Source of the DNA: Pseudomonadota bacterium
GTDB lineage: Bacteria > Pseudomonadota > Alphaproteobacteria > Azospirillales > Azospirillaceae
Reading direction: 5' to 3'
Assembly (NCBI GenBank): GCA_023416195.1
Contig: JAEZID010000258.1
Span: 1 to 8,593 of the forward strand
DNA: 8,593 bases
The notes below the pieces were generated by a model, which worked only from the letters and a program-made list of their open reading frames with translations, was not told where the DNA came from and did not search any database. A program made the translations under genes and the position numbers. The stretch's first letter is position 1; every line of letters starts with the position of its first letter. Shown here piece after piece: positions 1-5,650 of the stretch.

Positions 1-236
1 ACGACAAGTTCAAGGCCAAGTACGAGCTGCCCTTCACCCTCGCCTCCGACAAGGAGACCGGCGTGGCCGAGGCCTACGGCGTGTGGGTGGAAAAGAGCAT
101 GTACGGCCGCAAGTACATGGGGCTGGAGCGCGCCACCTTCCTGATCGACAAGGACGGCATCGTCCGCAACGTCTGGCGCAAGGTGAAGGTCACCGGCCAT
201 GTGGACGCCGTGCTGAAGGCGGTCCAGGCGCTGTAA
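1..236 (+). CDS. bcp: Thioredoxin-dependent peroxiredoxin, Bcp/PrxQ family (C-terminal part)
   Basis: The window opens inside this gene; codons are in frame from base 3 and the stop is TAA at 234-236, leaving 77 residues. The visible part follows the C-terminal half of Bcp/PrxQ peroxiredoxins: a LPFTLASDKE segment, then AYGVWVEKSMYG, an ERATFLIDKDG strand-turn, and a closing helix ending VLKAVQAL. E. coli Bcp has the same order (GVWGEKS, SFLIDADGK). The family reduces hydrogen peroxide and organic hydroperoxides in the cytoplasm using a peroxidatic cysteine recycled by thioredoxin. That cysteine and the resolving cysteine lie upstream of the window and cannot be checked. No terminator is visible after the stop; the next gene begins 68 bases on with its own promoter candidate. 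Confidence 0.93.
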   Translation, partial: DKFKAKYELPFTLASDKETGVAEAYGVWVEKSMYGRKYMGLERATFLIDKDGIVRNVWRKVKVTGHVDAVLKAVQAL

Positions 237-246
237 CGGGCGGTCC

Positions 247-275
247 TTGTTGGAATGGGGTGCGCGGCGTAGATT
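247..275 (+). promoter_or_regulatory. Candidate sigma-70 promoter of vapBC
   Basis: A -35-like TTGTTG (247-252) and a -10-like TAGATT (270-275, 4/6 to TATAAT) are separated by 17 bases. Transcription would start near 282, giving a leader of about 23 bases before the vapB ATG at 305. The promoter lies inside the double dyad at 255-306, as expected for an autoregulated toxin-antitoxin operon. The -35 match is weak, so this is a prediction from spacing and context. Confidence 0.45.
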
Positions 276-306
276 GGGTTGACCCGAACGGCCGGACGCA
301 CCCCAT
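255..306. promoter_or_regulatory. Coaxial double inverted repeat, candidate VapB(C) operator
   Basis: ATGGGGTGCG (255-264) is perfectly repeated inverted as CGCACCCCAT (297-306). A second short palindrome, GGGTTGACCC (276-285), lies between them. Both have their symmetry axis at 280.5, so the block reads as one 52-base interrupted dyad. It covers the -10 candidate, the presumed transcription start and the first two bases of the vapB ATG. Autorepression by VapB or VapBC binding such repeats is established for the family; that this repeat is the operator is inferred. Confidence 0.55.
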
Positions 307-586
307 GCTGACCATCCGCAACCCGGAAGCCGAACGCATCGCCCACGAGTTGGCCTCCCAGCGGGGCCTGGCGGTGGACGACGTCGTCCTGGCCGCGCTG
401 AAGGCCGAACAGCGCAACAACGCCATGAACGGCCCCGGCCACGCCGAGGCGCACGCCCCCCTCACGGGAACGGCCCTGATCGAGGCTGCCAAGCGGATTC
501 AGGAACGTGTCGCATCGCGCCCCATGCTCGACCATCGCCCGGACGACGAAATCCTGGGCTACAACGAGCATGGGACGTTCGAGTGA
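305..586 (+). CDS. vapB: VapB-like antitoxin, PSK/Rv0623-type
   Basis: This 93-residue protein is the expected antitoxin partner of the PIN-domain toxin that follows. Its start, MLTIRNPEAERIAHELASQRG, has the short strand and helix of Rv0623-like (PSK) VapB antitoxins, which dimerise and bind operator DNA with this part. The C-terminal stretch, with DHRPDDEILGYNEHGTF near residues 75-92, is the usual toxin-binding tail that occupies the VapC active site. The frame stays open upstream to 83, but that part overlaps bcp and does not resemble the family, so the ATG at 305 is chosen. Only a weak GGA (294-296) precedes it. The stop overlaps the toxin start by four bases (GTGA), implying translational coupling. 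Base composition matches the host, so nothing suggests recent transfer. Confidence 0.88.
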   Translation: MLTIRNPEAERIAHELASQRGLAVDDVVLAALKAEQRNNAMNGPGHAEAHAPLTGTALIEAAKRIQERVASRPMLDHRPDDEILGYNEHGTFE

Positions 587-978
587 TCGTCGACACATCC
601 GCCCTCATGGCGATCCTGTTCGGAGAGCCAGACGCGCCCCAGCTCTTGGAAACGCTGGCCGGCGCTCCGAATCGTTCCATGTCGGCCGTCCCGCTGTTCG
701 AGGCGTCCCTGGTCGCCGTCCAGAGGCAGGAACTGGCGGGCCTCTCCGACCTGCATGAGCTGATCCGCCTCTTCTCCATCACCATCGTTCCGTTTTCCCA
801 ACGGCATGCGGACCTTGCGCTCGACGCCTTCATGCGCTTCGGCAAGGGCCGCCACCCGGCGCGGCTCAACATGGGGGACTGCTGCTCCTACGCGCTGGCG
901 CAGGACATGGGACAGCCGCTTCTGTTCAAGGGCAACGACTTCACGCTGACCGACATCGCGCCCGCCTTGCCTTTCTGA
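583..978 (+). CDS. vapC: VapC-family PIN-domain ribonuclease toxin
   Basis: A 131-residue PIN-domain protein, a normal VapC length. VapC toxins are Mg2+/Mn2+-dependent endoribonucleases that cut tRNA or rRNA and stop translation when the labile antitoxin is lost. The acidic metal-binding set is intact: D4 in MIVDTSALMAIL, E40 in PLFEASLV, D99 in LNMGDCCSYALA, and D119 in LLFKGNDF, with D124 nearby. The toxin therefore looks catalytically competent. The GTG start at 583 overlaps the vapB stop, and the peptide from there has the canonical IVDTSA opening. The gene ends eight bases before the stop of the convergent Crp/Fnr gene, with no visible terminator between them. The RNA target cannot be read from the sequence. 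Confidence 0.92.
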   Translation: MIVDTSALMAILFGEPDAPQLLETLAGAPNRSMSAVPLFEASLVAVQRQELAGLSDLHELIRLFSITIVPFSQRHADLALDAFMRFGKGRHPARLNMGDCCSYALAQDMGQPLLFKGNDFTLTDIAPALPF

Positions 979-986
979 CAGCGTCC

Positions 987-1733
987 CTATTCCTCGTCCC
1001 CCTCCCCGCCCTCGGCGATCTCGCGCAGCGCGGCGGGATCGAGCAGGGCGATCCGGTGCGACTCGACGCGGCGGATCAGGCCCTTCTTCTGGAAGGCCGA
1101 GGTGCGGCGGCTGACCGTTTCCACGCGCAGGCCCAGATAGTCGGCGATGTCCGTCGCGGACATGGGCACCCACACGGGGTTCGTCCGCCCGCCGCAGCGG
1201 CCCTGCCGCTCCGACAGTTCCAGCAGGAAGGACGCCAGTTTCTCCTCCGCCGACAACCGGCCCAGCAGGGTCATGCGGTCGAAGGCGTGGGTCAGCCGCT
1301 CCGAACCGATGCGGGCGAGGCGGGTCGCCAGTTCCGGATAATCCTCCATCAGCCGGTCCACATCCGGACGGGTGACGGTGCACAGCGCCGTGTCGGCGAG
1401 CGTCAGCGCGTCGTAGCCGAAACACTCCCCGTCGCCGACGCCGATCACGTCGCCCCGCCACAGGAAGTCGAGCACCTGACGCCGCCCGTCCGGCAGCGAG
1501 CGCTGCAAGGCGACCGCCCCGCTGTTCAGCACGAAGAAGCGGTCGGCCCGGTCGCCTTCGCGCACGACCGCTTGGCCGCGCGCGCGGACCAGGGCGCGCT
1601 GGGTGCGGACCAGATCGCGCAGTTCCTCCCGCCGCAACGGCGCGCAGAGGACCGGCGACGCGGTGTCCGGCACGGGGGATAATCGGGTATCGGTGCGCGC
1701 GGAGGCGCCCGGCGGGACGATCGATCCGTACAT
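987..1733 (-). CDS. Crp/Fnr-family transcriptional regulator (FixK/FnrN-like, no Fe-S cysteine motif)
   Basis: A 248-residue protein from the ATG at 1733. Residues about 30-125 form the cyclic-nucleotide-binding-type beta roll (VVREGDRADRFFVLNSGAVAL, then QVLDFLWRGDVIG). A long dimerisation helix follows at about 130-160. The C-terminal winged helix is MSATDIADYLGLRVETVSRRTSAF at 191-214. Its recognition helix carries E205, S208 and R209, the E-xx-SR set by which FNR/FixK proteins read TTGAT half-sites. Cysteines are C30, C104, C118 and C180, which do not match the CX2CX5C plus distal Cys arrangement of oxygen-sensing FNR; the protein is therefore more FixK-like, with its signal unknown. The frame continues upstream to a GTG at 1829 (280 residues), but that extension has no family resemblance or Shine-Dalgarno sequence. 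No anaerobox was found in its own upstream region. Confidence 0.87.
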   Translation of the reverse strand: MYGSIVPPGASARTDTRLSPVPDTASPVLCAPLRREELRDLVRTQRALVRARGQAVVREGDRADRFFVLNSGAVALQRSLPDGRRQVLDFLWRGDVIGVGDGECFGYDALTLADTALCTVTRPDVDRLMEDYPELATRLARIGSERLTHAFDRMTLLGRLSAEEKLASFLLELSERQGRCGGRTNPVWVPMSATDIADYLGLRVETVSRRTSAFQKKGLIRRVESHRIALLDPAALREIAEGGEGDEE

Positions 1734-1810
1734 GGCGCAACGGGCCGTTGTTTTCCACAAAGGCCTAAACACCTTACGTTCGGAAATGTCCCAACCGAAA
1801 GACTCATCCC

Positions 1811-1827
1811 GCCGGGCTATTCCCGGC
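1811..1827. repeat. GC-rich inverted repeat in the divergent regulator/dioxygenase region
   Basis: GCCGGG (1811-1816) and CCCGGC (1822-1827) form perfect six-base arms around a five-base loop. It lies about 80 bases upstream of the Crp/Fnr ATG and 114 upstream of the dioxygenase ATG, so it could be an operator or a leader hairpin. No T-run follows on either strand, so it does not look like a terminator. In GC-rich DNA such a short stem can arise by chance. Confidence 0.35.
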
Positions 1828-1862
1828 ACCCGAAATCGTAAACCCGATGAACAGTTTCGTAC

Positions 1863-1931
1863 TATAACAGATTTTCATAAATTCGCCTCCGTCGAACCGA
1901 GCCCATCGCGCTCTGTCGTTCTGACGAAGGA
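1863..1931 (+). promoter_or_regulatory. Candidate promoter -10 and ribosome binding site of the dioxygenase gene
   Basis: Bases 1850-1885 are an AT-rich patch in GC-rich surroundings. They contain TATAAC at 1863-1868 (5/6 to the -10 consensus), but no convincing -35 sits 16-18 bases upstream, so an activator could be needed. GAAGGA at 1926-1931, nine bases before the ATG at 1941, is a good Shine-Dalgarno sequence and fixes that start. No TTGAT-N4-ATCAA box for the divergent Crp/Fnr protein was found. Confidence 0.35.
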
Positions 1932-1940
1932 CACTCGAAC

Positions 1941-2795
1941 ATGGACGTCGCGAACATCGCCCGGCGGCTGGTCGCCGGTGAGCTTCACTATGCCCTTGGC
2001 CGTTTCGAGACGGTCCGCCGCGGCTACAGCGCCATCCGGCGTCTGGCGCCCCGCCTGCGACCGCCGTCCTGGCCTCCCCCGCCGACCATGACCCTGCCGG
2101 CCACCCTGTTCCCCGGCGTGCGGACCGACGACGCCGTCGCCGCGCTGAAGCGGGATTCGGTGGCCTTCGGCTTCGACCTCCCGCCCGCCCTGGTGCAGGA
2201 GATCGTGGTTTTCGCGGAAACCACGCCCATCCGCACCCGTGGCAGCGAGCGGCTGTTCCGCAAGGAGGACGTGCGCGGCGGCCGCCTGTCCGACGGCACG
2301 CCGGTGGTGCTGGCCATGGCCCCGGACCCGATGGAGTGCACGGCCATCCGCCGCGTCTGCCGCGACCCGGCCATTTTGGACGCGGCCGGCGCCTTTCTCG
2401 GCTACAAGCCCCAAAAGACCATCCCACGCCTGTTCTGGAGCTTCGTCACCGACGTGTCGGACGCCGAACGGCGGCGCCTCGGCCAGACCATCGACTGGCA
2501 CTTCGACGTGCACGATTTCCACTTCTGCTCCGCCGCCTTCTACCTGACCGACGTGAACGAGGGGGCCGGCGCGCACGCGCTGATCCGCGGCTCGCACCGC
2601 GGCAAGCCGATCCGGATGCTGCTGGGCTCCGCCAACGCGGCGGAACGGGATGTGCTGGCCCACTACGGCCGCGAGCGCGTGATGGTGATCGAGGGGCCCG
2701 CCGGCACCGGCTTCCTGGAGGACACGTCCTGCTATCACAAGGCCATCGCGCCGAAGGACCGCGACCGCCTGATGTTCCAGATCTGGTTCAGTTAA
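1941..2795 (+). CDS. Phytanoyl-CoA dioxygenase (PhyH)-like Fe(II)/2-oxoglutarate oxygenase
   Basis: A 284-residue protein of the PhyH type, whose members hydroxylate small molecules using Fe(II), O2 and 2-oxoglutarate. The iron triad is clear: H187 and D189 in DWHFDVHDFHFC, and distal H266 in DTSCYHKAIAP. R276, ten residues after the distal histidine, is placed to bind the 2-oxoglutarate carboxylate. The segment AAFYLTDVNEGAGAHALIRGSHRGK (about 198-222) is the usual strand and loop between the iron ligands. About 50 N-terminal residues, rich in Arg and ending in a proline run (PPSWPPPP, 41-48), precede the catalytic fold. The family covers phytanoyl-CoA, ectoine, halogenation and natural-product substrates; nothing here identifies this one's substrate, and the neighbours are unrelated. 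Its stop is six bases from the stop of the convergent ParA-like gene. Confidence 0.83.
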   Translation: MDVANIARRLVAGELHYALGRFETVRRGYSAIRRLAPRLRPPSWPPPPTMTLPATLFPGVRTDDAVAALKRDSVAFGFDLPPALVQEIVVFAETTPIRTRGSERLFRKEDVRGGRLSDGTPVVLAMAPDPMECTAIRRVCRDPAILDAAGAFLGYKPQKTIPRLFWSFVTDVSDAERRRLGQTIDWHFDVHDFHFCSAAFYLTDVNEGAGAHALIRGSHRGKPIRMLLGSANAAERDVLAHYGRERVMVIEGPAGTGFLEDTSCYHKAIAPKDRDRLMFQIWFS

Positions 2796-2801
2796 CCCGG
2801 C

Positions 2802-3449
2802 TCACCCGGCGCGGCCGAGGATTTCCTCGGCCAGCGCCTGCATCTCCAGGGCCGCCTGGCTCTTGCGGGCGGCTTCCGTCACCGACAGGCCGGTCAGCAG
2901 CGTGCCGGCGTAGGCCGTGCGGTTGCCGATCTGCGCCTCCGCGATGTCCACGGCGGGCGGGTCGACCAGATCCCGCACCCGGCCCACCAGCTCGTCGGCG
3001 ATCTTGGCGCGCGGCGGCACGCGGTTCAGCACCAGCAGCAGCCGGCGCTTCTCCTGGGCGGCGAGGTCCAGCGTCGGCTGCACCGCCCACAGATCCATCG
3101 GGCTCGGCTGCACCGGCGCGATGACGAGGGCGGCGGCGCGCACGGCGATGCGCGCCTCGGTCTGCGCGTGCGGCGGGCTGTCGATCACCACGACCTCATG
3201 GTCGCGGGCCAGCCGCTCCACCTCGGCCTGGGTGCGCCAGCCGGTGATCTGGACGTGGGTGAAGCCCGGCTCCCCGCCGGTGGCCTCGCTGCGCACCTCG
3301 TGCCAGCGGGTCAGGCTGCCCTGCGGGTCGATGTCCACCGTGGCGACCGAGCGGCCGAGCTGCGCCCAGGCGATGGCCAGATGGGCGACCAGCGTGGTCT
3401 TGCCGGCCCCGCCTTTCTGCTGCGCCACGGTGAAGACCTTGCCCGCCAT
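2802..3449 (-). CDS. Orphan ParA/MinD-family ATPase
   Basis: A 215-residue ParA-type P-loop ATPase, near the short end of the family. Counting from the ATG at 3449, the deviant Walker A motif QQKGGAGKTT has the signature lysine K12 and P-loop lysine K17. The switch region VDIDPQGSLTRW carries D39 and D41, and Walker B is VVVIDSPPH (about 87-94). These ATPases dimerise on ATP, bind DNA nonspecifically and position plasmids, chromosomes or protein complexes. There is no N-terminal helix-turn-helix and no parB or other partner in the window, so the cargo is unknown; chromosome segregation should not be assumed. The frame also has in-frame ATGs at 3464 and 3461. The shorter start is chosen because MAGKVFTVAQQKGG is the usual family opening, but 3464 is possible, with GGATAA upstream of it. 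Confidence 0.85.
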   Translation of the reverse strand: MAGKVFTVAQQKGGAGKTTLVAHLAIAWAQLGRSVATVDIDPQGSLTRWHEVRSEATGGEPGFTHVQITGWRTQAEVERLARDHEVVVIDSPPHAQTEARIAVRAAALVIAPVQPSPMDLWAVQPTLDLAAQEKRRLLLVLNRVPPRAKIADELVGRVRDLVDPPAVDIAEAQIGNRTAYAGTLLTGLSVTEAARKSQAALEMQALAEEILGRAG

Positions 3450-3487
3450 GCCCGCACCCATCATCTGGTTGTTATCCGCGCATGCCC

Positions 3488-3516
3488 GTCATAAACCTGG
3501 AGCGTGGCCGGCGCAA
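3488..3516 (-). promoter_or_regulatory. Candidate promoter of the ParA-like gene
   Basis: On the minus strand, TTGCGC (3516-3511) and TATGAC (3493-3488, 4/6 to TATAAT) are separated by 17 bases. The predicted start near 3481 would give a leader of roughly 16 bases to the ATG at 3464 or 32 to that at 3449. Both hexamers are imperfect. It lies back to back with the tsaC promoter. Confidence 0.3.
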
Positions 3517-3525
3517 CCGCGTGGA

Positions 3526-3553
3526 TTGACTTCATCACCGGACCCGCTACAAA
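3526..3553 (+). promoter_or_regulatory. Strong candidate promoter of tsaC, implying a leaderless mRNA
   Basis: TTGACT (3526-3531, 5/6 to TTGACA) and TACAAA (3548-3553, 4/6 to TATAAT) are separated by 16 bases. Transcription is expected 6-8 bases after the -10, at 3560-3561, which is the first base of the in-frame GTG at 3561. No Shine-Dalgarno sequence precedes that GTG, so the mRNA is probably leaderless. The promoter also argues against the longer frame from 3504, whose start would lie upstream of the transcript. Confidence 0.6.
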
Positions 3554-3560
3554 ACAGACC

Positions 3561-4547
3561 GTGACCGAAAAACACCCCGACATCGTTCCGACCACCCCGC
3601 AGGGCCTTGCCCGCGCGGGTGACGCCCTGCGCGACGGCGATCTGGTCGCCTTCCCGACCGAGACCGTCTACGGCCTGGGCGGCGACGCCACCAACGACCG
3701 CGCTGTGGCCGCGATCTTCGCCGCCAAGGGCCGTCCGCAGTTCAACCCGCTGATCGTCCACGTCCCCGACCTGGAGGCCGGACAGGCCGTCGCCGTCTTC
3801 GACGACCGCGCGGTGGAGCTGGCCCAGCAGTTCTGGCCCGGCCCGCTGACCCTGGTCCTGCCCCGCCGCCCGGAGGCCGGCCTGTCGCTGCTCGTCTCCG
3901 CCGGTCTCGACAGCGTGGCCGTGCGCGTGCCCAGCCACCCGGTCGGGCAAGCCCTGCTGAAGGCCGCCGGTCGCCCCATCGCCGCACCCAGCGCCAACCG
4001 CTCCGGCGCCGTCAGCCCGACCACGCCGCACCACGTCATCGAGAGCCTGGGCGACCGCATCCGCATGGTGGTGGCCGGCGGCAAGTGCCCGGTCGGGCTG
4101 GAGTCCACCGTCCTCGACCTGACCGGCGCGGTTCCCGTTCTGCTCCGCCCCGGCGCCGTCCTGCGCGAGGAGATCGAGCAGTTGATCGGCCCCATCGAGG
4201 TCTTCTCCGGCCACGCGTCGGCCGACGATGCAAACGCGCCCAAATCGCCCGGCCAGTTGGAAAGCCACTACGCCCCCAACGCCGCCGTGCGCCTCAACGC
4301 CACCAGCGCCGAAGACGACGAAGCCTTCCTGACCTTCGGCCCCGACCGTTTCATGCGCGGCGGCAAGGCCCGCCTGAACCTCAGCCCGCAAGGCGACCTG
4401 AACGAGGCGGCAGCCAACCTGTTCGCCCACCTCCGCCAACTCGACCAGGAGGGTGCGCGCGCCATCGCCGTCATGCCGATCCCGGACGAGGGTCTGGGCG
4501 TCGCCATCAACGACCGTTTGCGCCGGGCAGCGGCGCCGCGCGGCTAG
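3561..4547 (+). CDS. tsaC: L-threonylcarbamoyladenylate synthase (TsaC/Sua5 long form)
   Basis: A 328-residue enzyme that makes threonylcarbamoyl-AMP from threonine, bicarbonate and ATP, the first step of t6A37 modification of ANN-decoding tRNAs in the cytoplasm. The YrdC/TsaC fold is recognisable by PTETVYGLGGDA (32-43), KGRPQFNPLIVHV, the SANRSGAVSPTTP nucleotide-binding segment, and GLESTVLDLTG followed by LLRPGAV. After it comes SPGQLESHYAPNA, the linker typical of Sua5, and a C-terminal Sua5 domain ending in GLGVAINDRLRRAA. Length fits the two-domain Sua5 type rather than the roughly 190-residue TsaC. The start is the GTG at 3561, chosen for promoter position; a GTG at 3504 would add 19 residues without family similarity. 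The TAG stop lies exactly where GC-rich host sequence ends and the AT-rich island begins. Confidence 0.95.
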   Translation: MTEKHPDIVPTTPQGLARAGDALRDGDLVAFPTETVYGLGGDATNDRAVAAIFAAKGRPQFNPLIVHVPDLEAGQAVAVFDDRAVELAQQFWPGPLTLVLPRRPEAGLSLLVSAGLDSVAVRVPSHPVGQALLKAAGRPIAAPSANRSGAVSPTTPHHVIESLGDRIRMVVAGGKCPVGLESTVLDLTGAVPVLLRPGAVLREEIEQLIGPIEVFSGHASADDANAPKSPGQLESHYAPNAAVRLNATSAEDDEAFLTFGPDRFMRGGKARLNLSPQGDLNEAAANLFAHLRQLDQEGARAIAVMPIPDEGLGVAINDRLRRAAAPRG

Positions 4548-4555
4548 CAAACTTC
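4544..4555. repeat. Left copy of an imperfect direct repeat at the AT-rich island edge
   Basis: CTAGCAAACTTC here and CTAGAAAACTCC at 5802-5813 agree at 10 of 12 positions. This copy includes the tsaC stop codon, and composition drops immediately to its right. It might be a degenerate target-site duplication or attachment remnant, but a match this short between two boundary regions could be chance. Confidence 0.25.
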
Positions 4556-4565
4556 TTATGCGACT

Positions 4566-4608
4566 TGGGTTGGTCAAGCTGAGAGATGTTATAAAGCAAG
4601 CCAACCCA
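4566..4608. repeat. Inverted repeat between tsaC and the methyltransferase gene
   Basis: TGGGTTGG (4566-4573) and CCAACCCA (4601-4608) are perfect eight-base arms around 27 bases. It follows the tsaC stop by 18 bases and could form a hairpin at the end of that transcript. No T-run follows, so a standard intrinsic terminator is unlikely. It could also belong to the island's left end. Confidence 0.4.
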
Positions 4609-4632
4609 CACGGAGAGCGCGCAAAAGCCACG

Positions 4633-4671
4633 TTGACTTCGCTGCAATTTTATTTCATGCTAGCTTAGCAT
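4633..4671 (+). promoter_or_regulatory. Candidate promoter/operator of the island methyltransferase
   Basis: TTGACT at 4633-4638 is a 5/6 match to a -35. The best -10 at 17 bases is CATGCT (4656-4661), only 3/6. Overlapping it is a perfect palindrome, ATGCTA-GCT-TAGCAT (4657-4671), ending 24 bases before the ATG. A six-base-arm dyad placed on the -10 region is typical of a repressor site. The winged-helix protein encoded opposite is one conceivable ligand, but this is speculation. Confidence 0.4.
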
Positions 4672-4695
4672 AGAAATTGCGGAACATTAAAGAAC

Positions 4696-5337
4696 ATGTC
4701 AATCAAGCAAAAGGAATTCACATGGTCCCCTTCGGATCTCGAATTCACGACGCGCAATTACGGAGAAAAGTCAACAACACAACCCGTAACAAAGCGCGTC
4801 ATTGACGGGAGTTCTGAAGAATTCTACCCGACGCCATCATGGGCTACAGCCGCGCTTCTAGATTATGAAAATTTTTCTGGTGAGATTTGGGAGTGCGCTT
4901 GCGGAGATGGCGCAATGTCACGAATTTTTGAGCAAAAAGGGCATGAAGTATATAGCTCAGACAAGTACGACAGAGGCTTCGGGAAGCCTGGCGTTGATTT
5001 TTTAAATGCAGATCGAGTTTCCGATAACATAGTTACAAATCCTCCGTACAATCTTTCCGGCGAATTTGTTTTGCATGGGCTACGCAAGAGTCGTCGAAAA
5101 CTTGCTCTTCTTTTGAGACTGGCCTTCCTGGAAGGTAACGAGCGGTATCGCCGTATTTTTGAACCCACGCCACCCTCGCGAATTTGGGTATTCAGTGAGC
5201 GCATCACTTTTTACCCAAAAGGAGCTGAAAGAAAAGGATCTGGAACAACGGCTTATGCTTGGCTGGTTTGGGACAAGGACAGCGCTCATGAAAGCCGCAT
5301 AGGCTGGATCAGCCCTGGACACAAAACGAAAGACTAA
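4696..5337 (+). CDS. Orphan class I SAM-dependent methyltransferase, NPPY type (phage-like DNA adenine methylase)
   Basis: A 213-residue protein with the motifs of small amino-methyltransferases. EEFYPTPSWATAALL (41-55) resembles the segment before motif I in N6-adenine enzymes. Motif I is IWECACGDGAMSRIF (64-78), the SAM-binding loop, and S87-S88-D89 ends the next strand. Motif IV is TNPPYN (114-119), the (N/D)PP(Y/F) signature for transfer to an exocyclic amino group, usually adenine N6. RLAFLEGNERYRRIF (141-155) and the closing AYAWLVWDKD (186-195) resemble prophage-associated methyltransferases as I remember them. There is no separate target-recognition domain, so specificity is unknown, and no restriction endonuclease is adjacent. 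The start is the ATG at 4696, with a weak AAAGA just before it. Composition is far below the flanking genes. Its stop overlaps that of the minus-strand winged-helix gene by three bases. An RNA substrate is not excluded. Confidence 0.8.
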   Translation: MSIKQKEFTWSPSDLEFTTRNYGEKSTTQPVTKRVIDGSSEEFYPTPSWATAALLDYENFSGEIWECACGDGAMSRIFEQKGHEVYSSDKYDRGFGKPGVDFLNADRVSDNIVTNPPYNLSGEFVLHGLRKSRRKLALLLRLAFLEGNERYRRIFEPTPPSRIWVFSERITFYPKGAERKGSGTTAYAWLVWDKDSAHESRIGWISPGHKTKD

Positions 5338-5627
5338 GATTGCGAATCAACATAATCTCTCCCCGCCTCAGTAATTTGAAACCCTCGCGGCACTTCAACG
5401 GCCCAACCGTTCTTCTCAAGCTTTTTGTGAGATTTTAGATTTCGGACGATCTGAGTAAATTTCATATCGTTTCGATTTTTTAGAGGCCCCGCATCCTCAC
5501 CATCCGGCTGAAAATATGCGATCAGCTTGCGCTTCAGTGCGGTTGTGGACAAGCGACCGCCTGGAGCAGCTGCGAGCAGCCTCAACGCTGGAAGGACAAC
5601 ATCATTCTCACGTATGCGATCGTCCAT
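5334..5627 (-). CDS. Small winged-helix protein, Mrr_N-like
   Basis: A 97-residue protein that is almost entirely one winged-helix domain. Helices run from VLPALRLLAAAPGGRLSTTALKRKLIAYF (11-39); a loop with GEDAGPLKNRND follows; then comes the long helix FTQIVRNLKSHKKLEKNGW (57-75) and a wing ending GFQITEAGRDYV (82-93). The pattern resembles the DNA-binding N-terminal domain of Mrr and other modification-dependent restriction proteins, but no nuclease domain is attached. It may be a free-standing DNA-binding protein, a regulator, or the remnant of a nuclease. The frame begins at a TTG at 5639; GGAGG at 5637-5633 lies five bases before the ATG at 5627, so that start is preferred (ATG 5630 is also possible). 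It follows the small ORF ending at 5643 and meets the methyltransferase gene tail to tail. The identification is by pattern only. Confidence 0.68.
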   Translation of the reverse strand: MDDRIRENDVVLPALRLLAAAPGGRLSTTALKRKLIAYFQPDGEDAGPLKNRNDMKFTQIVRNLKSHKKLEKNGWAVEVPRGFQITEAGRDYVDSQS

Positions 5628-5632
5628 CATCT

Positions 5633-5650
5633 CCTCCAATGCTCAGGAGG
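5633..5650 (-). promoter_or_regulatory. Hairpin enclosing the Shine-Dalgarno sequence of the winged-helix gene
   Basis: In the minus-strand mRNA, CCTCC (5650-5646) can pair perfectly with GGAGG (5637-5633) around an eight-base loop. The GGAGG is the only good ribosome binding site for the winged-helix start at 5627. The left arm contains the last sense codon of the upstream small ORF, whose TGA starts in the loop, so a ribosome finishing that ORF would melt the stem. This is the geometry of translational coupling; the five-pair stem may be weak by itself. Confidence 0.45.

Noticed and set aside
83..304. Upstream extension of the vapB frame
   Set aside because: It overlaps bcp out of frame, lacks antitoxin similarity, and lies upstream of the predicted promoter.
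559..1758. A 399-codon minus-strand frame across vapC and the regulator gene
   Set aside because: It shadows two well-supported genes in another frame and has an Arg/Gly/Pro-rich sequence with no domain.
1734..1940. FNR/FixK anaerobox (TTGAT-N4-ATCAA) in the divergent intergenic region
   Set aside because: I looked on both strands and found no acceptable match, so autoregulation cannot be claimed.
4566..4608. Terminator for tsaC
   Set aside because: The eight-base arms are 27 bases apart and no T-run follows; kept only as an inverted repeat.
3489..4631. A 380-codon minus-strand frame opposite tsaC
   Set aside because: Antisense to a clear tsaC; repetitive Gly/Ala/Val/Asp composition and no recognisable family.
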